Source: Fontibacillus panacisegetis
GTDB taxonomy: Bacteria; Bacillota; Bacilli; Paenibacillales; Paenibacillaceae
Reading direction: 5' to 3'
DNA: 64,000 bases
NCBI RefSeq assembly: GCF_900102215.1
Contig: NZ_FNBG01000011.1
Coordinates: 1-64,000, forward strand
Within the stretch, counting starts at the first letter, position 1; every line of letters starts with the position of its first letter. The notes under the pieces are model-generated. The model was not told the DNA's origin and ran no database searches. It saw only the letters and a list, made by a program, of their open reading frames with translations. The position numbers were made by a program, and so were the translations under genes. Of the stretch, positions 27,143 to 35,938 are shown in pieces.

Positions 27143-27460
27143 ATAGGTTTAGTGTCAAAACAAGATAGCGGTGCAAGGAAGACGCCCCCTGCACCGCTTA
27201 ATCCCGCCGCATTCTATGACCGTATCTCATGTGTAATAGTGTCATGATGCGGAATTCCTGAAATTCCTGCAAATGTGCAGGCTTTGTTTATGTAAAACCT
27301 CTAAATGCCCTGAATTGCTGCAAATGTGCAGGCTTTCTCTGGGATTCTTTTCAAACTAGTCTATTCTGAACGATATTCCTGCATTTTTGCAGGCTTTGGC
27401 TCATCCTTTCATGGCTACTTCTAAAAAGATGCATTTTTACACGCTTTTCCTGATATCTAC
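27143..27460 (+). repeat. Dispersed repeat, copy B (ends missing)
   Basis: From ATAGGTTTAG this sequence matches copy C (31761 onward), and from CATGATGCGGAATTCCTG it matches copy D (33283 onward). It holds a hairpin AGCGGTGCA...TGCACCGCT (about 27166-27199) and three CCTGCA-N4-TGCAGG-like inverted repeats at 27266-27281, 27317-27332 and 27378-27393, each followed by CTTT, plus a decayed fourth at about 27430. Both terminal inverted repeats are absent. It fills most of the 514-base gap between the GGDEF and PhnA-like genes; nothing coding was seen there. Confidence 0.8.
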
Positions 27461-27516
27461 TTGTTGTGACTCCAGGTTCCGTTAACGTCTCAAACATTCG
27501 CTATAAGTTGTTCTAT

Positions 27517-27858
27517 TTACACCTTTTTCACAAATTCAGATTTCAATTTCATAGCTCCAAAACCATCTATTTTACAATCTATATCATGATCCCCATCGAC
27601 CAACCGTATATTTTTTACTTTGGTACCTATTTTTAAAACCGAGGAGCTTCCCTTAACTTTAAGATCTTTGATGACTGTTACTGTATCACCATCGTTTAGA
27701 ACATTTCCGTTTGCATCTTTTACTATCTTCGCACTCTCCGTATGATCGAGCCCTGATTCCAAGGTCCACTCATGAGCACATTCCGGACAAATCAATAGAC
27801 TCCCATCTTCATAAGTGTATTCTGAGTTGCATTTGGGACAGTTTGGCAAATTAGACAT
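27517..27858 (-). CDS. PhnA/YjdM-family zinc-ribbon protein
   Basis: A 113-residue cytosolic protein with an N-terminal zinc ribbon ([13 protein letters not shown], then CPECAHEW) and the C-terminal PhnA domain ([38 protein letters not shown]). This matches the YjdM/PhnA family in length and motif order. The family name comes from its old link to alkylphosphonate use, but the E. coli protein is not needed for phosphonate breakdown and its role is unclear. GGAGAG precedes the ATG. No phosphonate genes are nearby. Confidence 0.93.
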   Translation of the reverse strand: MSNLPNCPKCNSEYTYEDGSLLICPECAHEWTLESGLDHTESAKIVKDANGNVLNDGDTVTVIKDLKVKGSSSVLKIGTKVKNIRLVDGDHDIDCKIDGFGAMKLKSEFVKKV

Positions 27859-27958
27859 AGGTTAATACTCTCCATTCGTTATTGTTCTTTCTTACCTATC
27901 CATTAATATATCATATGATATATATCAAACGATCTACAAAGGATACCGGAGGTGCAAT

Positions 27959-28020
27959 ATAAACGAGAAAATCGTTATCATTACAGGGGCAAATTCGGGA
28001 ATAGGCTGAGCATCTCAACC
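27959..28020 (+). pseudogene. N-terminal remnant of a short-chain dehydrogenase with lost start codon
   Basis: A GGAGG site (27949-27953) is followed at the normal spacing by ATA instead of ATG, then a frame reading NEKIVIITGANSGIG, the nucleotide-binding TGxxxGIG motif of short-chain dehydrogenases, then an in-frame TGA (28007-28009). No further dehydrogenase sequence was recognised before the coat protein gene at 28170. It is a clear decayed gene start, apparently with deletion of the rest. Confidence 0.7.
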
Positions 28021-28169
28021 TCAAGCTCCTCATGCTCTGACCAGCAATCGGGATGAAATTTGTCCATATCGTTACCATTGAATATCTGTTTATTTAAAGG
28101 ACTCATACATAAGCGGGCATAAAAGGGAGAATATAAATTAGGTACTTTAATTAACAGGAGGGAAACACT

Positions 28170-28799
28170 TTGCAAAATTTGAATCAAAACCAAAACCAGT
28201 TTTCAAACACGATGCCCATGAATCAAATTAAGGTGAAAAATCGCGGTGGTCATGAATTATTTGATGGTCATGAGACCATTTCCAGTATCATTAACATGCT
28301 GGATCAATACCAAATGTATCAGCAATACATCAAGGACCCGGAATTAAAATCGATCGCACAGCGCCAGGCTTCTTTCGTTACGCAAGCATACAATACAATT
28401 GTTGAATGTTATAAAACAGGCAAAGATCCCGCAGTCCCTACCCAGCAGTACAGAATGACTCAAAATAACAATGTGATATATGGGGTTAAGCCGGGGCAAC
28501 CTAAAAAGCCTAGTCAATCCATTAGTGAAATTTCTGATCAAGGACTATCCGCGTACATGTTAGCCAATACAAAAACGTTAGCTACTCTTCTGCCGATGAC
28601 AGCGCTTGAAATTAACAATCCTGTATTACGCCGTGTCCTTGCAGACAGCGTACCTAATTTCATTGAGATGAGTTATGAGATTTTCCTTTATCAAAACAAG
28701 CATGGATATTATCAGGTTCCAGAGCTTATGGAACAAGATGCAAGCATTATGCTGAACAGCTACGCAACAACTTCTCAAACCGGGAATATGACGCATTAG
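28170..28799 (+). CDS. CotF-type spore coat protein
   Basis: A 209-residue protein with a Gln/Asn-rich N-terminus and the helical coat F domain in two halves: LFDGHETISSIINMLDQYQ with YIKDPELKSIAQRQASFVTQ, and later SAYMLANTKTLATLLPMTAL with LRRVLADSVPNFIEMSYEIF, ending in the usual Y-x-P-x-L pattern (YYQVPELM). CotF-like proteins are part of the endospore coat in Bacillales, so this gene indicates a spore former and should be expressed in the mother cell late in sporulation. Start is TTG with AGGAGG 8 bases upstream. A hairpin follows the stop. Confidence 0.9.
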   Translation: MQNLNQNQNQFSNTMPMNQIKVKNRGGHELFDGHETISSIINMLDQYQMYQQYIKDPELKSIAQRQASFVTQAYNTIVECYKTGKDPAVPTQQYRMTQNNNVIYGVKPGQPKKPSQSISEISDQGLSAYMLANTKTLATLLPMTALEINNPVLRRVLADSVPNFIEMSYEIFLYQNKHGYYQVPELMEQDASIMLNSYATTSQTGNMTH

Positions 28800-28823
28800 A
28801 ATACGGATTCGGATTTAAAGAAG

Positions 28824-28845
28824 GGGCTGTCCCAAGGGACAGCCC
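28824..28845. terminator. Bidirectional terminator built from head-to-head GGGCTGTCCC
   Basis: Perfect stem GGGCTGTCCC / GGGACAGCCC with a 2-base centre, between the convergent coat protein and stalk-domain protein genes. Each arm equals the terminal inverted repeat of the dispersed repeat family without its AAAA tail, so it may derive from two element ends brought together. The T-tract is weak on both strands. Confidence 0.6.
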
Positions 28846-28855
28846 AAGATATATA

Positions 28856-30556
28856 TTATCCTTCCAACGGAATTGTATAGAACATTCTCATACCATTATT
28901 ATTGGTATACCACACTGCTTTTTTATCCACTATAACAGGCTGGCATTCTGATAACATAAAATGCTCGACAGTTTTGATGTCACCTATACTATTTCCATCC
29001 TGATTAATGTACACATACTTTAAGCTGCCTCTGTTATGCTCAAGATCAAATTCCTGCCATGTAACCATCAATTTATCGTCTGTGATTTTTACAAGTTTAG
29101 GGATAGATGCAATTTGGTCACTTCCCACATAGGTGGCTAAGGTAATTTGCTTCACCGATGCATTATCGCTGTTGGTTCTTGGCAACACAGATATAATAAT
29201 ATCTCTCTGATCCAGATCGAGTCCCACCATCTCGTAAGAGGTATATTCCTTAACCCGCGAATGATCAACGGTATTCATTACGGCGATATAGTTTGTTGAC
29301 GACATTTCAAATCCACCGACCGAAACACCTGTCGAATTCGCTCCTGTTTTACCTGGAATCCTGAACAAATCAGTTTTGCTATAAGAGCTTCCATTTCCTT
29401 TCGAGAGAACAATCGAACGTGGATAGGCATCGCCATGATCAACAAGGACATGATAATTGCCATCAAATAAAACATACTGATCAAATGAATGACTCACATG
29501 ATTTTTCTGAAATCTTCCTAAATCATTAGTTACCGTCATGGACGATGTATTCACAATAATCGTGAGTTGAGACTGATGATTGAGACCATCCGCTGTCGTA
29601 TATCTGGACCGAGCCGTGTGAAATACAAGGGTATCCCCACTCTCAGCCATTCTTCCAGAGCCTGCTTGAAAGGGATTAATCGTAAAGCTTGCCCCACCTT
29701 TAACCGACACACTATCCATTCGATTAAATTGTTTATCGTATCGAACAATACGTATGACTTCTTTATCGTTGTTCTCTTCACGATTTTCTTGTCCGAATGC
29801 TATATAGTTATATTTTTCACCACTATAAAAGCCACCAAACAAGGGAAGCTCAAAGTCTATTGTTTTCTTATCTAGTAACTTATAGTCTGCATCATATGTA
29901 TCAATCGCCACGTCTTCATTCACTTCGATAACACTCAGGGTATGATCTTGATTAGAAACTAAATAGGATTCCACCGTGCTGCTCCATCTCGGAAAAGTGG
30001 AGGAGACTGCGTTACTCTTTTCAGCATTTTCTGTTTCAGCCCGATAGACATTCTCTGGAACCTTCGAATAAATCTTAATTTCGTTCGCATTATTGTTAAA
30101 ATCGATATCAAATGGAACCAGCCTGCCAAGATCCCTTAGTTGGAAATAGTTGTTGTTATCGATATTAAAAGCAGTCACACTCTGCACTTGTCCATTGACA
30201 ATAATCCTGGAGTCCGTAGGTTTGGCTGAATATGTTTGATAGGAGCTATAGTATTTAGAGTCCTCAGACTCTATTGGAGTATACGGCTTTCCAGTTATGA
30301 TCTCAATAGCATTTTCCTGACCATTCCAGGACACATCAAATTGACTTGTCGTTCCAGATAACTCCTCTGCCAAATCACGCAACTTAAAATAGTTGCTGCC
30401 CGAAATATTAAATCCATTAAACCTGACTGACTCCCCATCTAAAAAGATGCTGTCTTTTGTTACCTTCGCCTGAGATGAATTTTGTGCATATGCAGTTGTG
30501 TTAAAAATCGATGCTACCATTAAAATCACTAGAATTATACCAAAATACCTTTTCAT
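28856..30556 (-). CDS. Secreted protein with tandem copper-amine-oxidase-type stalk domains
   Basis: About 566 residues with a signal peptide (hydrophobic 7-22, AYA cleavage near 25). Two stalk modules of the kind found at the N-terminus of copper amine oxidases and common in Paenibacillus surface proteins follow: about 30-90 (FNISGSNYFKLRDLAEEL) and 110-160 (FNIDNNNYFQLRDLGRLV). The remaining 400 residues are rich in beta-strands with YNYIAFGQ, LVFHTARSRY and LVKITDDKLMVTWQEFD, suggesting a beta-propeller, but I recognise no enzyme motif. The inner ATG (MKRYFG) is chosen because GGAGGAA lies 8 bases before it. A related stalk protein is at 50.6 kb. Function unknown; cell-wall association is likely. 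Confidence 0.8.
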   Translation of the reverse strand: MKRYFGIILVILMVASIFNTTAYAQNSSQAKVTKDSIFLDGESVRFNGFNISGSNYFKLRDLAEELSGTTSQFDVSWNGQENAIEIITGKPYTPIESEDSKYYSSYQTYSAKPTDSRIIVNGQVQSVTAFNIDNNNYFQLRDLGRLVPFDIDFNNNANEIKIYSKVPENVYRAETENAEKSNAVSSTFPRWSSTVESYLVSNQDHTLSVIEVNEDVAIDTYDADYKLLDKKTIDFELPLFGGFYSGEKYNYIAFGQENREENNDKEVIRIVRYDKQFNRMDSVSVKGGASFTINPFQAGSGRMAESGDTLVFHTARSRYTTADGLNHQSQLTIIVNTSSMTVTNDLGRFQKNHVSHSFDQYVLFDGNYHVLVDHGDAYPRSIVLSKGNGSSYSKTDLFRIPGKTGANSTGVSVGGFEMSSTNYIAVMNTVDHSRVKEYTSYEMVGLDLDQRDIIISVLPRTNSDNASVKQITLATYVGSDQIASIPKLVKITDDKLMVTWQEFDLEHNRGSLKYVYINQDGNSIGDIKTVEHFMLSECQPVIVDKKAVWYTNNNGMRMFYTIPLEG

Positions 30557-30784
30557 TGCACCATTCCTCCGTCTTTTCACACATAAGCTTAATCCTACTT
30601 TGTTCATAGTAACCTGGTCTATAGTACCTATTCTATAAAGGAGCTATGACTCCTTCTCGATTGATGATCCAGAAAACAAAGTACAGCTTATTCTCTATTT
30701 GGTGGATATGCCGTTACCCTTATCTTTCATCTACATAATGTAGAGTAAGTTATTATTTATCACAGTGGATAGGGGAGCGATGTA

Positions 30785-31519
30785 ATGGAAGCCGGCCCAA
30801 AAAACTCTACTAAAATGCAGGGAGTTTCCATTATTACCTGCACAAATCGCCAAAGCTATTTAAGAAATCTGATTCAGAACTACACCCGACAAACCCTCGC
30901 AAAAAAAGAACTGATTATCATTGTGAACAACAATAAGATTCCTCTTGCACCTTATCAGAGCCTTGCCAAAAAGCTTGGAAACGTTAAAGTTTTCAGAGTT
31001 GACGGGCATCAATCTCTCGGGGCTTGTCTAAATTTTGCAGTTAAAAAAACAAAGTACAGCTATATTGCCAAGTTTGATGATGACGATTATTATGCCCCTC
31101 ATTATTTAGCAGATAGCTTGCGGGCATTGCGAAGGGCAAATGCCGATGTCTTAGGAAAACGAGCACATTATATGTATCTACGTGGATCAAAAACACTGAT
31201 CCTTCGTTTTCCCCATGATGAAAATCGATCCGTAAACAAACTTCCAGGTGCCACACTCTTCATGAAGCGAGACGTTGTAAACAAGGTTCAATTTCCAAAT
31301 CAAAACGTAGGTGAAGACGATGTGTTTTGCTTGAGAAGTAAGAGTAAGGGCTACAAAGTTTACTCTGCTGGAAAATACAATTTTGTCGCCATACGCAGAA
31401 AAAATTCATCTAATCATACCTGGATCATCAGCGATAAAGAGCTAATCAATAATCACAGAAAAATTCCGAATGTTAAAAATTATAAGAGATTCGTACAGCG
31501 AAAGCCAAAGGGTGTTTAA
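30785..31519 (+). CDS. Family 2-like glycosyltransferase
   Basis: A 244-residue GT-A fold glycosyltransferase with no membrane segment. VSIITCTNRQSYLRNLIQNY is the nucleotide-binding opening of GT2 enzymes, AKFDDDDYYAPHYL carries the metal-binding DxD, and VGEDDVFCLRSKSKG holds the ED region near the catalytic base. Donor and acceptor are unknown. A damaged relative lies immediately downstream (31522-31693), whose tail aligns with this protein's C-terminus (AIRRKNSSNHTWIISD versus AMRRKNSKDHTWIVSD), so the locus once carried a tandem pair. AGGGGAG precedes the ATG by about 9 bases. Confidence 0.88.
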   Translation: MEAGPKNSTKMQGVSIITCTNRQSYLRNLIQNYTRQTLAKKELIIIVNNNKIPLAPYQSLAKKLGNVKVFRVDGHQSLGACLNFAVKKTKYSYIAKFDDDDYYAPHYLADSLRALRRANADVLGKRAHYMYLRGSKTLILRFPHDENRSVNKLPGATLFMKRDVVNKVQFPNQNVGEDDVFCLRSKSKGYKVYSAGKYNFVAIRRKNSSNHTWIISDKELINNHRKIPNVKNYKRFVQRKPKGV

Positions 31520-31521
31520 TT

Positions 31522-31693
31522 ATGACAATATCGGTCATTACAGATTTACGCAGGAAATCCATACAATTTCATTGCCATGCGCAGGAAGAATTCAAAAGAC
31601 CATACGTGGATCGTAAGCGACAGCCATCTTTTAGGCAATCAAGCTAAAGTGTTGAAAATGAAAAACATCCGACAGTTTGTAGGCAGAAGCTAA
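31522..31693 (+). pseudogene. Deleted tandem copy of the glycosyltransferase gene
   Basis: It begins ATGACAATATCGGTCATTAC (MTISVIT, like a GT2 start), then joins, in a different frame, to a C-terminal piece of 46 residues starting at 31553 (NPYNFIAMRRKNSKDHTWI, then an SDSHLLGN tract) and ending at TAA 31691-31693. That piece aligns with the last 50 residues of the intact gene upstream. About 190 central codons are missing, so a large internal deletion destroyed the gene. Confidence 0.85.
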
Positions 31694-31745
31694 AACTTTT
31701 TGGCTTACGAGCGGGTTACCGGAAACTAAAAAGAGCACCCGAACG

Positions 31746-31905
31746 GGGGCTGTCCCAAAAATAGGTTTAGGTGTCAAAACTAGAAATAGCGGTGCAAGGA
31801 AGACGATCCCTGCACCGCTTGATCCCGCCACATTCATGTGTAATAGTGTCATGATGCGGAATTCCTGAAATTCCTGCAAATGTGCAGGCTTTTCCTGATA
31901 TCTTG
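31746..31905 (+). repeat. Dispersed repeat, copy C (left end and first half)
   Basis: Carries the left terminal sequence GGGGCTGTCCCAAAA (31746-31760), then ATAGGTTTAG, the hairpin AGCGGTGCA...TGCACCGCT (about 31788-31819) and one CCTGCA-AATG-TGCAGG repeat (31873-31888), then jumps to the TTTTCCTGATATCTTG tract also seen at copy A. Relative to copy B it lacks about 150 bases with two or three inner repeats. It abuts the stop codon of the TPR gene. Confidence 0.8.
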
Positions 31906-31920
31906 TCTCTCCACCAGCAT

Positions 31921-32295
31921 TTAATTATCCTCCGGTTGGGCAGCAGCCTCATTCCGGCTCCATTCCAGGAACGTCAACGTATCTTCGTCCTCCGGGTCCA
32001 TTTGATGCGCAATTTCGAATTCTTGTGCTGCTTCCTCATTCTGATCGAGATAATAATACGCATAACCTACGCGGAAATGCCAGAGCGGGTTATTTCTACC
32101 CTCTTCGTCGATTTTCAAAAACCACTTAAGCGCTTCCTTGTAACGCCCCAGGTTGTTGAGAGCTCTTCCCAAATGAACAGCCAATTCATCATCAATGAAC
32201 GATGTAGGAATTAGATTGATTTCATCCACGATTTGCTGGAATTCGTCCTCTTCATGCCAAGCATCCAGCTGCGCAATAAGTTCTTCTCTTGTCAT
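31921..32295 (-). CDS. Small TPR-repeat protein
   Basis: A 124-residue acidic protein made almost entirely of TPR helices: LAVHLGRALNNLGRYKEALKWF, WHFRVGYAYYYLDQNEEAAQEF and a third partial pair (PEDEDTLTFLEWSR). No signal peptide. TPR modules bind partner proteins; no enzyme activity is expected. AAGGAGG lies 8 bases before the ATG. It ends at repeat copy C, and the neighbouring gene upstream is a pseudogene, so no operon context survives. Confidence 0.82.
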   Translation of the reverse strand: MTREELIAQLDAWHEEDEFQQIVDEINLIPTSFIDDELAVHLGRALNNLGRYKEALKWFLKIDEEGRNNPLWHFRVGYAYYYLDQNEEAAQEFEIAHQMDPEDEDTLTFLEWSRNEAAAQPEDN

Positions 32296-32394
32296 TACTT
32301 ACGCCTCCTTATAATAATAATTTACTATTTTCAGCTTAACATTTCCTGCTCAAAACAGAAAATGAGGCTGCACCATATATGAAAACATAAAAAA

Positions 32395-32450
32395 ACATCT
32401 GCAATTCCTGCTTGATGATCGCCATCAAACAACACAGAAAATGCAGATGT
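32395..32450 (-). terminator. Terminator downstream of the amidohydrolase remnant
   Basis: Stem ACATCTGCA (32395-32403) / TGCAGATGT (32442-32450) with a second small hairpin in the long loop, followed on the minus strand by seven Ts. It remains in place although the gene it served is broken. Confidence 0.75.
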
Positions 32451-32476
32451 TACTATGATTAGTGAAAGCCGGGGTA

Positions 32477-33240
32477 TTAATTCTGTGCCATTTGCAGCAG
32501 CGTTTCCGCCAAAATATCAGTTCCGAGGGCGATATCGCCGTAATCGGTATATTCCTCGGGGCTGTAGCTGATGCCATCCTTGCTGGGTACAAAGATCATG
32601 ACAATCGGAGCAAACCTCCCCACCAGCATAGAATCGTGAAAAGCACCACTGATCATTTTGTGGTAAGGTATACGCTTTTCCCGATAGGCTTGCTCCAGTA
32701 AAGTGATGATGCGCTCATCAGACCTTGTTGGCAAATCGTCATTGATCTGCTCCACCGTGATCTTCACACCCCGGCTGACCTCGACGGCGTGGACAAACTG
32801 CCGCATTTCCTCTACAAGGCTGCGCTTGGTTTCATAATTGCTGTCCCTAATATCAACGGTAAATTGAACATCGCCAGAAATAACGTTGGCAGCCCCCGGC
32901 AGTACCTCTACTTTACCTACCGTGGCCACCGTATCTGGACTAGAGGAGTCCTTTGCAAGCTGCTCCAGCTTCAACGACAGCTCGCAGCAGGCTAAAAAGG
33001 CATCATGCCGCAGATGCATCGGGGTGCTGCCCGCATGACGCTGCTGTCCAGAGACCGTCACCAGAAAATTGGTCGGAGCGGCGATCGTATGCACAATTCC
33101 TACGGGCAGATCCAGCGATTCAGCACCCCGGGCAGTGATTTACCGTCTGCGTCCTTCAAGGAGTAAGCCTGCTCCAGTGACAATTCACAGATTTCGGCTT
33201 GCCTTTCTGGCGGAAAAGCTGCGATAGACCGATTTTTTCA
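32477..33240 (-). pseudogene. Remnant of an M20-family hydantoinase/carbamoylase-type amidohydrolase
   Basis: The C-terminal 205 codons (up to about 33094) read as the N-carbamoyl-amino-acid hydrolase/allantoate amidohydrolase family: IAAPTNFLVTVSGQQRHAGS (dimerisation-domain entry), ANVISGDVQFTVDIRD and SGAFHDSMLVGRFAP with the zinc-ligand His. Upstream, at about 33130-33240, another frame encodes ICELSLEQAYSLKDADGKS, an earlier piece of the same family, and the stretch between (with the LHIEQG motif) is gone. So the gene has an internal deletion with frame change and lacks its N-terminal catalytic half. It lies beside repeat copy D. It should be inactive. Confidence 0.85.
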
Positions 33241-33274
33241 AGTCAATTTTGTGGGGAAAGCGGACTCATGCTTT

Positions 33275-33563
33275 AAATGTGACATGATGCGGAATTCCTG
33301 AAATTCCTGCATATGTGCAGGCTTTGTTTATGTAAAGCCTCTAAATGCCCTAAATTGCTGCAAATGTGCAGGCTTTCTCCAAGGATGCTCTTCAAACCAG
33401 TCTATTCTGAAACATATTCCTGTATTTTTGCACGCTTTTGTTCATTCTTTCATGGCTACTTATATAAAACTGCATTTTTACATCTTCTCCTGATATCTTG
33501 CCTTTCCACTGTAAAAAAGAAGCCCCCCTCAAAGTTATCTTAGATAACTTTTGGGACGGCCTC
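33275..33563 (+). repeat. Dispersed repeat, copy D (most of element with right end)
   Basis: Matches copy B from CATGATGCGGAATTCCTG onward and continues through the right end as in copy A. Contains CCTGCA-TATG-TGCAGG (33306-33321), a GCTGCA-AATG-TGCAGG (33357-33372), a decayed third motif (about 33419-33432), the perfect inverted repeat AAAGTTATCT-T-AGATAACTTT (33531-33551) and the terminal TTTTGGGACGGCCTC (33549-33563). The palindrome lies 36 bases after the esterase stop and may end that transcript. The left half is missing where it meets the amidohydrolase remnant. Confidence 0.82.
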
Positions 33564-33586
33564 TTTCTCACAGTCTGTGGCCTTTC

Positions 33587-34636
<1,050 letters not shown>

Positions 34637-35827
34637 TTATTCTATAGCATACAAATACCCATCGTCAGACCCAATGATAACAACTCCATGATCAAGGGCA
34701 GGTGAGGAATAGATATTTCCTTCCGTCTGATAGGTCCACAATTGCCCCCCTGTCTCTGCATCTACTGCGTAGATAAGCCCATGATTTTCTTCCGTATAAT
34801 GATTGCCCAGAGCAAAATATACTGTCCTGCCATCTGTCGAAGGGGAAGCATGAATAGCATCCAGCGTTGGAAACATCCATTTTTTCTCACCCGTCGCTTT
34901 ATCTAAGGAAACAAACATATGGCTATCCGAGCTTCCTGAAAACAAAGTATCGCCAACGAGGGCCAACGATCCAAGCAAATAAGGAGCTATATCACTATGC
35001 CATACGACTTGACCTGTCCTTTTGTCTATTGCGTAAAGCCCACCATTGCGTGTCCCAAAATATAAAGTGTAATCATCTACCACAACAGACCCATCTACTG
35101 CACTCACTAGAGGCGACATCCAAATTTGCTCCCCGGACTTCGCGTCAAGCGCGACTACATGACCGGGCTCCTTTTGAGCAGATAGATCATACCCAGATAA
35201 CCCCATATAGATCACACCCTCATCCACAGCCGGTGAGGAATGCAAAATGGGCACAAGCCCTTCATTCTCATATCCACATAAAGACAGTTTCTTTTTCCAT
35301 ACTAATTCACCATGATCCGCATATAAGGCATAAAAGCTTCCTTCTCCTGCGCCAAAATATACAATCCCATCCGCTACAGCCGGGGATGATTGCCAATAAT
35401 CAACAGGATCTCTGGGGTCGTCCTTTTCTTCAGTCATATAACTCCATTTTAGCGCCCCATCGTCTGCATTCAGGGCGTAGAGCTTCTCATCACCACTTAA
35501 AAAATACACCGTCTCATTGGCAATCGCTGCTGAGGATTTAATCGCCCCTTCCGTCTGATAGGACCATTTCAGTTCTCCTGTTATCGTGTTAACCGCATAG
35601 AAGTTATGGTCATCACTGCCGAAGTATACCGTCTGCTTAGCAATAACGGGGGATGAACGGATTCGATCATTCGTCTGAAACCTCCATTTGACCTGATGGA
35701 ACTCTCTTGGTCCCTCAGTGTCATACCACCCCGTATGCTTAAGATTTCCACGAAACATGGATGCATCACTTTGATTTCTCTGGGAAAAGCCCATAGAGTT
35801 CTTACTGAACCATTGCTTCATAGACAT
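34637..35827 (-). CDS. PQQ-like beta-propeller repeat protein
   Basis: About 396 residues forming a seven- or eight-bladed propeller: eight repeats of the type V-Y-F-G-S-x-D-x-x-x-Y-A-x-x-x-x-T-G-x-x-x-W, for example FGSDDHNFYAVNTITGELKW near residue 60 and GSDDGYLYAIE at the end. It resembles PQQ-binding-like (BamB/YncE-type) repeat proteins. No signal peptide is obvious, so it may be cytosolic or exported by an unknown route. No cofactor-binding or dehydrogenase residues could be recognised. The inner ATG (MSMKQWF) follows GAGGAGGG by 7 bases and replaces the longer frame. Probably an interaction scaffold. Confidence 0.85.
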   Translation of the reverse strand: MSMKQWFSKNSMGFSQRNQSDASMFRGNLKHTGWYDTEGPREFHQVKWRFQTNDRIRSSPVIAKQTVYFGSDDHNFYAVNTITGELKWSYQTEGAIKSSAAIANETVYFLSGDEKLYALNADDGALKWSYMTEEKDDPRDPVDYWQSSPAVADGIVYFGAGEGSFYALYADHGELVWKKKLSLCGYENEGLVPILHSSPAVDEGVIYMGLSGYDLSAQKEPGHVVALDAKSGEQIWMSPLVSAVDGSVVVDDYTLYFGTRNGGLYAIDKRTGQVVWHSDIAPYLLGSLALVGDTLFSGSSDSHMFVSLDKATGEKKWMFPTLDAIHASPSTDGRTVYFALGNHYTEENHGLIYAVDAETGGQLWTYQTEGNIYSSPALDHGVVIIGSDDGYLYAIE

Positions 35828-35938
35828 GAATAACCCTCCTCTTCGATGAGGAGAGTATAGCATGGTCGATCTCATTAATGATCAGGACAGGACACTAATG
35901 GCCTGCTAATGTGATACACTTGAGTTGGAGGTGTTACA

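Noticed and set aside
27981-28193. A minus-strand 70-codon frame across the dehydrogenase remnant
   Set aside because: No ribosome binding site, overlaps the coat protein start, no recognisable motif.
34867-35541. A 224-codon plus-strand frame opposite the propeller gene
   Set aside because: It mirrors the regular repeats of the sense gene, is rich in His and Ser as expected for a reverse frame, and shows no family motif.
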